Source: Faecalicatena sp. Marseille-Q4148 | GTDB lineage: Bacteria; Bacillota; Clostridia; Lachnospirales; Lachnospiraceae | NCBI GenBank assembly: GCA_018228665.1 | Contig: CP073692.1 | Location: 2,864,046-2,928,045, forward strand | DNA length: 64,000 nt | Direction: 5' to 3' | Shown here: positions 33,796 to 43,004 of the stretch, in pieces | Position numbering within the stretch: position 1 is the stretch's first letter | Layout of the letters: each line of letters opens with the position of its first letter | Translations under genes and position numbers: made by a program | The notes under the pieces: model-generated | Seen by the model: only the letters and a program-made list of their open reading frames with translations | Told to the model about the DNA's origin: nothing | Database searches by the model: none

Positions 33796-35089
33796 GCCGT
33801 ACTCTCAGGAATGGTTTGAGGATGGGCAGATTGATGAGGTGGCATTTTGTGAAAATTTCCTGCAAAGAATGCCATTGAAATGTATCAACGGTATCTTTTT
33901 CAGCTATGACGGAATGTTGCCGGACAGCGAAGTGGAAAAAGAAATTTACAGAATGGTAAAGCCGGTTCTTACCAAAGGAATTTCCAAGAAAGTAAAACAG
34001 CTTTTGGAGGTTCTAAAACTGGAAGCCTATTCAGAGGAACTTCCGGTGCAGATGGATCGTATCCATGTGAATAATGGGACTTATTTTCTGAATGGAGATT
34101 TTACAGAAAATAAGGAGTTCTGCCTGAACCGCTTGCCTGTAAATTATGAAATGAAAGAAACAAAGCCAGAACGGTGGTTACAATTTCTTTCGGAACTGTT
34201 GGAGGAAGATGATATTTCTACATTGCAGGAATATATGGGATATTGTTTAATCCCATCAAACAAGGCACAGAAGTTATTGATTATCTTAGGAAAAGGCGGG
34301 GAGGGAAAATCCCGTATCGGTCTGGTGATGAGAAAAATTCTCGGAACGAATATGAATGTAAGCAATATTCAAAAGGTAGAGCATAACCGTTTTGCAAGGG
34401 CAGATTTGGAATACAGGCTTTTGATGGTGGATGATGATATGAAACTGGAAGCCTTGAAAGACACCAACTATATTAAAACCATAGTCACTTTGGAGGATAA
34501 GATGGATTTGGAACGGAAGTCAAAGCAGAGCGTACAGGGGAATTTATATGTCAGATTTCTCTGCTTTGGAAACGGAAATCTCAGTGCCTTGCATGACCGT
34601 TCCTATGGATTTTACCGCAGACAGATTATCCTTACGGTCAAAGATGTGCCGCCAGACAGAGTAGATGATCCCTATCTGATTGAGAAACTGCAAAGAGAAG
34701 CAGACGATATTTTCCTTTGGTGTCTGGAGGGATTGAAACGATTATTGAAAAACAATTACCGCTTTACCATCAGCGAACGTGCAAAGAAAAATCTACACGA
34801 AGCTATGGAATCTGGAAATAATATTATCGCTTTTATGCAGTCATCGGGGTATATCCGTTTGGAAGAAAATACAACAGCAACTTCTAAAAATTTATATCAG
34901 GCATACTGCCGCTGGTGTGAAGACAATACAGAAAAACCTATGAGTGCAAAAAGTTTTTCGGGGTACTTAAAAGAAAATGAAAAGAAATATCACATTCATT
35001 ATTCGACGAATATTCCCTCAGACAATGGGAAAAATGCCAGAGGATTTCAGGGAATCCATACGCAGATACGCATAGACAGCTATCGTTGA
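33713..35089 (+). CDS. P4/D5-type phage or plasmid primase-helicase
   Basis: 458 residues from a TTG start at 33713 (GGGAAGG some 17 bases before). A D5 N-terminal-like region (residues 40-170) precedes the SF3 helicase with Walker A 'GKGGEGKSRIG', Walker B 'LLMVDDDMKLEAL' and a sensor 'FLCFGNGNLSAL'. The C-terminal winged helix includes 'LYQAYCRWCEDN'. It should replicate the excised element together with the CHC2 protein. The start is uncertain because the gene overlaps the preceding one. Confidence 0.88.
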   Translation: MKNEWKDIDETTRNRLEEALDQRKLNSKPYSQEWFEDGQIDEVAFCENFLQRMPLKCINGIFFSYDGMLPDSEVEKEIYRMVKPVLTKGISKKVKQLLEVLKLEAYSEELPVQMDRIHVNNGTYFLNGDFTENKEFCLNRLPVNYEMKETKPERWLQFLSELLEEDDISTLQEYMGYCLIPSNKAQKLLIILGKGGEGKSRIGLVMRKILGTNMNVSNIQKVEHNRFARADLEYRLLMVDDDMKLEALKDTNYIKTIVTLEDKMDLERKSKQSVQGNLYVRFLCFGNGNLSALHDRSYGFYRRQIILTVKDVPPDRVDDPYLIEKLQREADDIFLWCLEGLKRLLKNNYRFTISERAKKNLHEAMESGNNIIAFMQSSGYIRLEENTTATSKNLYQAYCRWCEDNTEKPMSAKSFSGYLKENEKKYHIHYSTNIPSDNGKNARGFQGIHTQIRIDSYR

Positions 35090-35128
35090 TACGGATGAAA
35101 AACAGATAAAAAAGAATTTTCCAAAGAA

Positions 35129-35211
35129 GCGTATAAGCGTATATCTTCAGGAAAATCAAGGGATTACAGGTTTCTGAAAAGTATGGAAGATACGTTTATA
35201 CGCTTATACGT
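35129..35211. repeat. Inverted repeats after the helicase gene, candidate replication origin
   Basis: GCGTATAAGCGTATAT (35129-35144) and ATACGTTTATACGCTTATACG (beginning 35190) are inverted, internally repetitive copies of a GCGTATA unit. They sit immediately after the primase-helicase gene, where iteron-like origins of such elements are often found. Function inferred. Confidence 0.45.
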
Positions 35212-35258
35212 GTGATTTTTGAATTTATTTTATTTTTTAGCAGAAGGGAGTGTTGCAG

Positions 35259-35496
35259 ATGTTAAAGCAGCCGGAAATAGAAAGCAGAAATGTGAATGAT
35301 TTTTTATGAGATGGAGGGCAGACAGATACAAAAAATGAACAAGGTACTGGCAGGCGTAGAACTGACAAAAGCAGAGGAAAGAACCTTGATATGGCTTGCT
35401 GGATGGGAAGAAAGTACCGTAGGTAATCCGCTGTCAGTCATAGAAAAAGCAGCCCGAATACGGGCAGATCAAAAGGGCGGATACGCCCATAAATGA
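35259..35496 (+). pseudogene. Small mobilization-region protein with possible one-base frameshift
   Basis: GGGAG followed after eight bases by ATG 35259 starts a peptide ending 'NVNDFL' at a stop within 'GATTTTTTATGAG'. The next frame continues 'YEMEGRQIQKMNKVLAGVELTKAEERTLIWLAGWEESTV', a typical small protein of relaxase regions. Removing one of the six T would fuse both parts into about 78 residues. Either the true gene is frameshifted, or translation starts later (35296 or 35311) without an obvious ribosome site. Confidence 0.5.
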
Positions 35497-35555
35497 AATC
35501 TCAAGTCTGAGCAATAATCAGATTATGTAATATAAAAATAGCCCTCGGCGATTGA

Positions 35556-35610
35556 GAGCGAAATACACCCATCGCACAAACCTATGGTTTATACTCTGTG
35601 TATTTCGCTC
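35556..35610 (+). other. Inverted repeat, candidate oriT of the guaA element
   Basis: GAGCGAAATACAC (35556-35568) and GTGTATTTCGCTC (35598-35610) are perfect 13-bp arms around a 29-base loop. It lies 91 bases before the relaxase gene and lacks a T run. This is the usual position of oriT. Confidence 0.6.
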
Positions 35611-35701
35611 TGCGAGGCTTATGCCGGATACGGCAATCAGTTCGTAAACAGGTGCCTATGCACCTACTCACAGTAAAGTTGGCGAGAGCTGGGGAAGGAG
35701 G

Positions 35702-37132
35702 ATGCTTATAGGCAGACATTCATTTATCAGACAAAGTAAGCTGTCCGATGTGGCAGGAAGGATTGATTATATCTCCAATCCGAAACGACAGGAATATCTC
35801 TATGCGACCTACCAGACAGAAGGGGCAACACCGGAGTTTTGGAAAAATCTTGCAAGAGAAAATCAGTTGGACTTTAAGGCGAGCGGATCGGCAGGGAAAT
35901 GTATCGAGGGGCGTGAGTTTATCATAGCACTTCCCGAAAGTTTTGTTCAGTATAGGGCAGATGATGTGGTAAGACTTTTTACAGAGACTTTTCATAAAAG
36001 ATACGGTGTGGAATGCAGTGCTGCCCTTCATCACAACAAGGCAAAGACGAATTATCATATTCATCTGGTATTTAGTGAACGGAAAATGTTGGAACAACCC
36101 GAAGTAAAGATTGCTACCCGAAATATGTTTTATGATGAGCAGGGAAAGCATAGACGCACAAAGAAAGAGGTTTTGGACGAGCAGGGCAATCTTCGGGCGG
36201 GGTGCAGTATTATCCCCAAAGGGGAAGTTTATGAAAGCCATATCTTCACAAAAAAGGATGAATGGTTTAAGAACAACGCCTTTACCAAAGAAGTCAAGGA
36301 ACTGTTTACCGATACGATCAACCGATATGTAAAAGAGGAATCAGAAAAACTGTCCGTATTTCAACAGGGCGGCGTATATCTGGCAACCAAGAAAATAGGA
36401 AAGAACAATCCGAAAGCAGAGGAGATAAAGGCAGACAATGCGGCAAGGCAGGAATGGAATCGGACAGTTGATGTGGCATTGGTTGAGGGAGTTCCTGAAG
36501 AAGATATTTTGAAGATCAAGCAGGAAAAAATCACAGAAAAAACGCTGCAATCTATCAGGACACATGGTTGGCTGCCGGATATGTTCCGTCAGATTATCCG
36601 AGGTGCGAAAGACTTTTTGCAGGAAGTAATTTTTAAATTTAAACTACCGCCGAAACCTGTACCAAAGATTGACTTGCAGGAGTGGAAAGATATGCAGAAG
36701 CTCATGTATGAATTGCAGAGACAGTCAATGGAGATAAAACGCACACAGCAGGATATTTCTTCTTTGAAAAAGCAACTGTCAGAGTTACGAGGGTTATTTA
36801 AAGGCAAAGAGCGAAAATCTCTGGAAGGGCGAATTGAACTGTTAGAGGATTTGGAAAAGCGTCTGCACAAGAGTTTGGAACAGATAGTAAAACGTGAAGG
36901 CTATCCCAATGTGCAAGCCTTTCAGAAGGTTTATAACAAGGCAGAAGAACTGGTTATAGAATACAATGAAGAACTAAGGGCATGGAAAAATCAGACGGAA
37001 CAGAAGAAAGAGAAACCGTTAGAACAGCCGAAAAAAGCAAGTGTACTGGAAAAGCTACACCGCTATCAGCAGGAAGGCAGACAGCAGCCGAAACGATCAG
37101 TCAAGAAAAAATCTATGGATAGAGAACGATAA
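35702..37132 (+). CDS. Relaxase/mobilization nuclease
   Basis: 476 residues. The N-terminal 'IGRHSFIRQSKLSDVAGRIDYISN' and 'ALHHNKAKTNYHIHLVFSERK' (HxH metal motif) identify a relaxase of Lachnospiraceae mobilizable elements. Residues 180-476 are helical, including a coiled coil at about 340-400 ('SMEIKRTQQDISSLKKQL'). The annotated ATG touches the AGGAGG directly, so the real initiation codon may be a few codons later. It nicks the nearby oriT. Confidence 0.88.
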   Translation: MLIGRHSFIRQSKLSDVAGRIDYISNPKRQEYLYATYQTEGATPEFWKNLARENQLDFKASGSAGKCIEGREFIIALPESFVQYRADDVVRLFTETFHKRYGVECSAALHHNKAKTNYHIHLVFSERKMLEQPEVKIATRNMFYDEQGKHRRTKKEVLDEQGNLRAGCSIIPKGEVYESHIFTKKDEWFKNNAFTKEVKELFTDTINRYVKEESEKLSVFQQGGVYLATKKIGKNNPKAEEIKADNAARQEWNRTVDVALVEGVPEEDILKIKQEKITEKTLQSIRTHGWLPDMFRQIIRGAKDFLQEVIFKFKLPPKPVPKIDLQEWKDMQKLMYELQRQSMEIKRTQQDISSLKKQLSELRGLFKGKERKSLEGRIELLEDLEKRLHKSLEQIVKREGYPNVQAFQKVYNKAEELVIEYNEELRAWKNQTEQKKEKPLEQPKKASVLEKLHRYQQEGRQQPKRSVKKKSMDRER

Positions 37133-37224
37133 GAAAAGTGGATAATTTATTGAAATAGATAGATTTTAAATAAAGAAATATTGCGTAATAAAAGAGGGGG
37201 CTGTCGGGAAATGATAGTTCCAAA

Positions 37225-37264
37225 CAGGGGCAGATTTGACTTGTATGAGTCAAACCTGCCCCTG
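37225..37264. other. Strong hairpin inside the IS left end
   Basis: CAGGGGCAGATTTGACT and AGTCAAACCTGCCCCTG form a 17-bp stem with one mismatch around six bases. It probably blocks read-through transcription into the transposase. Confidence 0.65.
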
Positions 37265-37339
37265 AAACTTTTCCATAAAAAGAGAAAAAGATGGCTAACG
37301 ACAACCATCATTTTCTCCGTTCCATGTTATAATGGAACT

Positions 37340-39094
37340 ATGCTAAACAAAGACTATTATAACGATTTTTTTGAATTAGGGCAACAGAAAATTAACTTCA
37401 GTTTCTTCGAATTGTGTTTACCAGACGACGATCCAGTCTATACCCTGAAAAAAGTGATGGAGGAGTTAGATTTTTCTGGCTTATTAGCCAATTGTTCTGA
37501 TAAGGGAAGAACCGGGTACAACCCAATCATGATGTATGCTGTAGTTACTTACGCAAACATGCGTGGGATAAGAGCTGTTGACCGTATTGTAGAATTATGT
37601 GAAAGAGATCTCGCCTTTATCTGGCTTACGAAAGGTCAGAAGCCGAAACGGGATGCTTTTTATGACTTCAAGAATAAGAAACTGACCGCTGATGTACTGG
37701 ATGAGCTGAATTATCAGTTTCTTCGTCGCCTGCAAAAAGAAGGATTCATCACACTAAAAAATCTTTTTATTGACGGTACAAAAATAGAAGCCAATGCGAA
37801 CCGTTATACGTTTGTCTGGAGAGGAACAATCAATTATCATCTTGCAGGACTACTGGATACTATTGATTTATTGTATCAAAAGTATAACGTTTTGATTGAT
37901 GAAAATGAGTATGGCATCAAATATGACATTCCCCATGCACATATATTCGTGATCGAAGGAATGGAGAAAGTACGGGATGTCATTGAAAAGAACCGAAAAA
38001 GAAAACTGACAAAACATAAAAAGTTATCCAATAATACAATCATAGAGATTGACAATTGTTCTCCGTTGGAGATACTGAAGCTCCAAAAAAATCTGATACA
38101 GATAGCAGAACAGGAACAGATTACATTTGTTTATGGAAAAGGAAAAAGAAAATCGGAAATCCAGCAGCTTTACGAAGAATTGGAAGCCTGTGGTGAACGT
38201 CTTATGGGATATAAAGAGTGTTTTGAGATCATGGGAACAGACAGAAACAGTTATTCCAAAACAGATCTGGAAGCTACTTTTATGCGGATGAAAGAGGATC
38301 ATATGCTGAACGGGCAATTAAAAGCGGCATATAATGTTCAGATTGCAGTAGAGAATTATTTCATTGTCCAGACTTATGTCAGCAATGATCGGACAGATTA
38401 TAATACGTTGATTCCGGTTTTGGAAAAACATCAAAAAGCATTTGGGGATATTCTTGAGGAAGTGACAGCAGATAGCGGGTATTGCAGCGAAAGAAACCTA
38501 CTGTACTTAAAAGAACATAAAATCTCCAGCTATATCAAGCTGCAGGATCATGAAAAACGGAAAACACGTGCGTATACAGAAGAAATCGGAAAATATTACA
38601 ACATGAAAACGCAGATATTTGAAGATGAGTTGTATTATATTTGCCATGACGGAAGAGAATTGCATCATATCCGAACAGAAACAAAAGCACAGACTGGTTA
38701 TACACAAACCTTTGAAGTGTATGGATGTGCAGACTGCAGTGGTTGTGAACATAAAGCAAAATGTCTCTATAAATATGATGCCGAAAAAGATAGAGAGAAA
38801 AATAAAGTGATGAAGATCAACGAACAATGGGAATCTTTGAAAGAAGAATCCCATAAAAACATCCAGAGTGAGAAAGGGATCTTAAATCGTCAGATTCGTT
38901 CCATCCAGACAGAGGGACATTTTGGAGACATTAAAGAAAATGACAGTTTCCGCCGATTCAATTACCGGACATCCGAAAAAGTATATAAAGAATTCATGCT
39001 GTATGCGATTGGAAGAAATATAAATAAATACCATCGTTTTCTTCATGAAAAAATCCAAAAATTTGAGAAAAAAATCGAAGAAACAGTTGCTTAG
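37340..39094 (+). CDS. IS1182-family transposase
   Basis: 584 residues from ATG 37340. The upstream open frame extends through the terminal repeat and is not coding. N-terminal 'GYNPIMMYAVVTYANMRGIRAVDRIVELCERDLAF' is the IS1182 signature. The DDE residues are likely at 'LFIDGTKIEANANRY' (D), 'VTADSGYCSERN' (D) and 'RSIQTEGHFGDIKEN' (E). A 'CADCSGCEHKAKC' zinc motif lies near residue 470. TATAAT is only seven bases before the ATG, so the message may be nearly leaderless. Confidence 0.93.
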   Translation: MLNKDYYNDFFELGQQKINFSFFELCLPDDDPVYTLKKVMEELDFSGLLANCSDKGRTGYNPIMMYAVVTYANMRGIRAVDRIVELCERDLAFIWLTKGQKPKRDAFYDFKNKKLTADVLDELNYQFLRRLQKEGFITLKNLFIDGTKIEANANRYTFVWRGTINYHLAGLLDTIDLLYQKYNVLIDENEYGIKYDIPHAHIFVIEGMEKVRDVIEKNRKRKLTKHKKLSNNTIIEIDNCSPLEILKLQKNLIQIAEQEQITFVYGKGKRKSEIQQLYEELEACGERLMGYKECFEIMGTDRNSYSKTDLEATFMRMKEDHMLNGQLKAAYNVQIAVENYFIVQTYVSNDRTDYNTLIPVLEKHQKAFGDILEEVTADSGYCSERNLLYLKEHKISSYIKLQDHEKRKTRAYTEEIGKYYNMKTQIFEDELYYICHDGRELHHIRTETKAQTGYTQTFEVYGCADCSGCEHKAKCLYKYDAEKDREKNKVMKINEQWESLKEESHKNIQSEKGILNRQIRSIQTEGHFGDIKENDSFRRFNYRTSEKVYKEFMLYAIGRNINKYHRFLHEKIQKFEKKIEETVA

Positions 39095-39279
39095 AAAATG
39101 TGTACGTTTAAATATGCAGGTTGAGGGGTTTTTGTGCCCAAAAATACATACGAAAAAGACAAAATACGAATCTCTCATAGAAGATCAGGTGCGAAAAACA
39201 CTGATTTCTAAAGGAGATTCGTATTTTGAGATTTAGAGCCTAAAAATCGGTATTAACCGACAGCCCCTTTTTGGCAGTT

Positions 39280-39312
39280 GTTGTTTATTTGTTGTTTTTT
39301 ATAAGATATACT
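39280..39312 (+). promoter_or_regulatory. Response-regulator box and promoter of the two-component operon
   Basis: GTTGT at 39280-39284 and 39291-39295 (11-base phase), followed 11 bases later by TATACT (39307-39312). The same arrangement stands before the ABC operon at 41215-41247. OmpR-class regulators typically bind such direct repeats. Confidence 0.65.
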
Positions 39313-39350
39313 ATAAGGAAAAGATAACATTAGAGCCAGAGGTGGAATTT

Positions 39351-40025
39351 ATGAACTATAAAATTTTAATGGTTGATGATGATATAGAATTGCTAAAAAT
39401 GTTGAATCAATACTTTACATTGAAGAATTATACAGTGCTTATTGCAGAAAATGGCATAGAAGCAATGGAAAAGATAAGTGCAAATCCTGATATTATTTTA
39501 TTGGATGTAAATATGCCGGGCATGGATGGAATTGAAGTGTGCAGAAGAATCAGAGATATGGTTTCCTGTCCGATTATTTTTTTGACTGCAAAAGTAGAAG
39601 AACAGGATCGAGTAATGGGATTGTTGTCCGGTGGTGATGATTATGTAACGAAACCATTTAGTTTGAAAGAGTTAGATGCCAGAATAATTGCTCACCTAAA
39701 ACGAGAGGAACGTATACATAGGAAAACAGAACAACGATTTTATGGAGATTTGATAATTGATTATGCTAGAAAACTTGTGCAGATAAAAGGAGAAGAGTTA
39801 GAGTTTACAAAATTAGAGTATCAGATTATAGAATTTTTGTCCATGAATCCGGAAATGGTTTTTGATAAAGAACGTATTTATGAAAAGATTAGTGGATATG
39901 ACACAGAAGGAGATAGTCGAGTAGTGACTGAACTAATCCGCAGAATTCGTAATAAAATAAAACGATATACAGAACATGAATATATCGAAACGATATGGGG
40001 GATGGGATATAAATGGAGAAAATAA
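39351..40025 (+). CDS. OmpR-family response regulator
   Basis: 224 residues from ATG 39351 after AGAGGTGG. The receiver domain has 'MVDDD', phosphoacceptor Asp in 'ILLDVNMPGMDG' and Lys in 'VTKPFSLKEL'. The C-terminal winged helix has 'FTKLEYQIIEFLSMNPEMVFDKERIYEKI' and 'TVWGMGYKW'-like end ('TIWGMGYKW'). The partner kinase overlaps its stop by 13 bases. It likely activates both its own operon and the adjacent ABC genes through GTTGT boxes. Confidence 0.95.
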   Translation: MNYKILMVDDDIELLKMLNQYFTLKNYTVLIAENGIEAMEKISANPDIILLDVNMPGMDGIEVCRRIRDMVSCPIIFLTAKVEEQDRVMGLLSGGDDYVTKPFSLKELDARIIAHLKREERIHRKTEQRFYGDLIIDYARKLVQIKGEELEFTKLEYQIIEFLSMNPEMVFDKERIYEKISGYDTEGDSRVVTELIRRIRNKIKRYTEHEYIETIWGMGYKWRK

Positions 40026-41194
40026 AAAATCTTTCGTTAAGAAAAACCATTGTCTTATATATGATAGTTAGTTTGATAGTTAGTTTTTATCTTTCAGCAT
40101 TGATTATGCGAACAGCAGCCACTATACAAGATGACATTTGGTGGAAATACGTAGATCAAGAAAAGTATTTTGAAATGGCAGAAGGTGAGGGTAGAAAGTA
40201 TTTGACAGATGTTCCGAGACCGAATTCTTACGAGATGAAGAAAGTTGATTATCATATATCAGAGGTATGCGATTTCCTTCAGACATTTACAGTACTTATT
40301 GTGTCTGTGGCAGGCAATATCATAGCAGTGTTTCTTTTTTATAAACATAAATTAAAAAATCCCATTGAAGAATTAGAACTGGCATCACAACAAGTTGGTC
40401 GAAACAATTTGGATTTTCATATTACCTATGAAAATAAAGATGAAATGGGAAGATTGTGCAAAGAATTTGAACGGATGAAGGAGCAGCTTGCAGAAAATAA
40501 CCATCAATTATGGAAAATAATTGAGGAAGAAAAGGCTTTGCGAGCAGCGATTGCACATGATATCCGTTCACCGCTATCTGTACTGGCGGGGTATCAGGAA
40601 ATGCTTTCAGAATATCTTCCTGAAGAAGAGATAGATATGGATCAAGCCTTAGGTATGGTAAATGAGAGTAAAAAACAGATTGAACGCATGGATACATTCG
40701 TAGAAACAATGAGGAAGATGAGCAGTTTAGATACAAGGGAGTTAGTGGTAGAAGAAATTACAAGTATGCAGTTAGAAATAGATATACAGGCAGAGTTGAA
40801 TGTGTTTGAGAAAAAATTTGGAAAGAGATGCGAATTAGAATGTGTGGAAACAGCAGAAAAATTTTCGGGAGATAAGGAAGTGATTTTAGAAGTTATAGAA
40901 AACCTTTTGTCAAATGCCTTTCGTTATGCTAAAACAAAAGTGGAAATGGAAGTTCTCCTTACTTGTTCTGAATTACAAATCAGAGTAAAGGATGATGGAG
41001 TGGGTTTTACAGTAGACAAGCAAAAGGCAACAGAGCTTTTTTATCAGCAAAATGTGAAAGACAGTTTGAAACATTCAGGAATGGGCATGTATATCAGTAG
41101 ATTGTATTGTGAAAAGCATGGCGGACAGTTACTAATAGAAAATGAAAAACAGAGTGGCGCTGTAATAACAGCAGTATTTCATCGGATTGCATAA
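40013..41194 (+). CDS. Sensor histidine kinase
   Basis: 393 residues. There are two membrane segments (about 13-32 and 90-110) with a short outer loop, then HAMP-like and dimerization regions. H-box 'AIAHDIRSPLSVLAG', N-box 'ENLLSNAFRYAK', G-boxes 'VKDDGVGF' and 'HSGMGMYISRLY'. The short extracellular loop and the neighbouring exporter point to an envelope or peptide-antibiotic sensor. A terminator overlaps its stop codon. Confidence 0.95.
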   Translation: MEKIKNLSLRKTIVLYMIVSLIVSFYLSALIMRTAATIQDDIWWKYVDQEKYFEMAEGEGRKYLTDVPRPNSYEMKKVDYHISEVCDFLQTFTVLIVSVAGNIIAVFLFYKHKLKNPIEELELASQQVGRNNLDFHITYENKDEMGRLCKEFERMKEQLAENNHQLWKIIEEEKALRAAIAHDIRSPLSVLAGYQEMLSEYLPEEEIDMDQALGMVNESKKQIERMDTFVETMRKMSSLDTRELVVEEITSMQLEIDIQAELNVFEKKFGKRCELECVETAEKFSGDKEVILEVIENLLSNAFRYAKTKVEMEVLLTCSELQIRVKDDGVGFTVDKQKATELFYQQNVKDSLKHSGMGMYISRLYCEKHGGQLLIENEKQSGAVITAVFHRIA

Positions 41195-41209
41195 GCAGTC
41201 CGATTTTTT
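41181..41209 (+). terminator. Terminator overlapping the kinase stop codon
   Basis: ATCGGATTGC-ATAA-GCAGTCCGAT forms a 10-bp stem with two mismatched or G-T positions, then TTTTTT. It divides the regulatory operon from the transporter operon. Confidence 0.8.
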
Positions 41210-41214
41210 ATGCT

Positions 41215-41247
41215 GTTGTCTTTTTGTTGTGATTTATATTTTATTAT
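41215..41247 (+). promoter_or_regulatory. Response-regulator box and promoter of the ABC operon
   Basis: GTTGT at 41215-41219 and 41226-41230, then TATTAT at 41242-41247. Spacing between the second repeat and the -10 is the same as in the two-component promoter. Confidence 0.65.
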
Positions 41248-41275
41248 GTCTATAACAAGGAAAGGAGGCAAACGT

Positions 41276-42340
41276 ATGATTGCTATTTTTAAAAGAGAGA
41301 TTAAGAATTATCTAAAGCGACCGTTATTTTGGGTAGGTATTCTGCTTGTGATTTATGGTGTGTTTAATACGACAAGTCCATATTTAACCACACATTATTT
41401 AGGGCAAGGCGAGAAAATTGTCAATGATTATCCTGATACAGTTCGCTTAGGAGATGTTTATGAAGGATATATTCCTGCGAATCCTGAAAAACATCGAGAA
41501 ATATGGAGTGGACAGATAAAACAAGCACTAATTGATGAACTAGAAATGTCTGATCTAGAGGCACAATCCGTAATGAGCAAACTTGTTGATATGGAGTTAG
41601 AAGAAGCATTCGTATATCTGGAGGAAAAATATGATTGGTATAGTGCAAGATATATGTACGAAGATAGTGCCTATTACAAAGGAACTCCAGAAGAAATCAA
41701 CACATATCTGAACGAAAAAATGAAAAATAAGGCGTTTTCTTTTTATTACTCAAGAAAATTTGCTGATTTTGCAGGGTTGTTTATGTGTTTTTTTGCAACA
41801 ATTATGTTAGCGGTTCTGTTTTTACAGGATACGAAAAAGCATACTTATGAATTGCTTCACACGAAACCGATCACTGCCGGAAAGTATGTATTGGGAAAAG
41901 TAAGCGCAGGATTTGCAATTTGTTTGATTGCTCTGACTATTATAAATCTATTATTTTGGGCATTGTGTGTTATTTATACAAAAGACAGTGGGTTTGAAGT
42001 GCGGTTCTGGGATTTTATAGTTTCTACTGTACTTTATATACTTCCCAATATGCTGATGATTGTAAGTGTATATACATTGATTTCACTCATATTTAAAAAT
42101 CCACTTCCGGGAGTGCCGCTTCTGATTCTTTACATGGTATATTCCAATATGGGCGGAAGAAATGCGGAAGGAGTTTATGGATATTGGGGAAGACCTTTTG
42201 CGATTATGGTTCGATTCCCTGATCAGCTTTTCGATACGACACCGCCACCAATGGCATTTTTAAATCAGAGTCTACTTATTTTAGCATCTGTAGTGATTAT
42301 TCTGATTTCAATACAGATTTGGAAGAGGAGGCGGATGTAA
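41276..42340 (+). CDS. ABC transporter permease (lantibiotic/peptide-resistance type)
   Basis: 354 residues after AAAGGAGG. One N-terminal membrane segment ('PLFWVGILLVIYGVF'), a large soluble loop of about 130 residues ('QGEKIVNDYPDTVRLGDVYEG' onward), then five to six hydrophobic segments. The arrangement is seen in bacteriocin/lantibiotic immunity permeases. The gene abuts the second permease (its stop is followed directly by ATG 42341), so they are co-translated. Confidence 0.8.
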   Translation: MIAIFKREIKNYLKRPLFWVGILLVIYGVFNTTSPYLTTHYLGQGEKIVNDYPDTVRLGDVYEGYIPANPEKHREIWSGQIKQALIDELEMSDLEAQSVMSKLVDMELEEAFVYLEEKYDWYSARYMYEDSAYYKGTPEEINTYLNEKMKNKAFSFYYSRKFADFAGLFMCFFATIMLAVLFLQDTKKHTYELLHTKPITAGKYVLGKVSAGFAICLIALTIINLLFWALCVIYTKDSGFEVRFWDFIVSTVLYILPNMLMIVSVYTLISLIFKNPLPGVPLLILYMVYSNMGGRNAEGVYGYWGRPFAIMVRFPDQLFDTTPPPMAFLNQSLLILASVVIILISIQIWKRRRM

Positions 42341-43000
42341 ATGAAGAAGGAAATGAAGATTGTTCTGCCGTTTTATAAGATTGCTTATGCAGTATCTTTT
42401 GTTGTGATTTTAAGCTTGATACGTGGGGTTGTATTCACAAATGAAATAGGACTTTCCATTGAGACACCTTTTGCTATATTGACTGCTGTTTTTTGTGCGG
42501 ACACTTATGTGCAGGAAATTACAAGCAAGCGATCAGAAATCCATAGGCTGTATCCAATAAGAAAGAGAATTTGCTCCATCATGCAGCGAATAATGATACA
42601 GGAAGTTTTTTTATTACTGCTTGCTGTTTTAGGTTACGGATTGTTTTTTGTGTTTCAAAAACCAGTTACACATCCGGCAACGGAAAGTGAAATACTTCAG
42701 TTTATTACCTATTTTTTAGCGATTGTAGTAACCATTTTCTTTTGGGGAATATTGGTCAATACATTGTCTATGCTTTTTCGCAATATGTGGATGGGGATTG
42801 GAAGCTGCCTTCTGATATGGGTAGCAACAAATTCCACGGGAGGAGATATATTTTTTGGGGCATGGAATCTGTTTTCCTATGCTTTTAGAGATATAGAAAA
42901 TACTGCTGATGTTACATGGCTGCAAGGGAAAGCTTTGTGTATTGGTATTGGATTGATTTTATTGGTAGTATTGCCGAAAATAGTTAGAAAGAGAGGGTAA
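42341..43000 (+). CDS. ABC transporter permease, second subunit
   Basis: 219 residues with six predicted membrane segments ('AVSFVVILSLIRGVVF', 'VFLLLLAVLGYGLFFVF', 'ITYFLAIVVTIFFWGILVNTL' and others) and no soluble domain. Start immediately follows the previous stop. It probably pairs with the preceding permease and the following ATPase to form an exporter or immunity complex. Confidence 0.75.
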   Translation: MKKEMKIVLPFYKIAYAVSFVVILSLIRGVVFTNEIGLSIETPFAILTAVFCADTYVQEITSKRSEIHRLYPIRKRICSIMQRIMIQEVFLLLLAVLGYGLFFVFQKPVTHPATESEILQFITYFLAIVVTIFFWGILVNTLSMLFRNMWMGIGSCLLIWVATNSTGGDIFFGAWNLFSYAFRDIENTADVTWLQGKALCIGIGLILLVVLPKIVRKRG

Positions 43001-43004
43001 GTTT

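Larger units (their letters stand above)
37197..39267 (+). mobile_element. IS1182-type insertion sequence
   Basis: GGGGCTGTCGG at 37197-37207 and CCGACAGCCCC at 39257-39267 are terminal inverted repeats around one transposase gene. No target duplication was obvious. It separates the mobilization module from the two-component/ABC cargo. The hairpin at 37225-37264 lies inside its left end. Confidence 0.8.
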
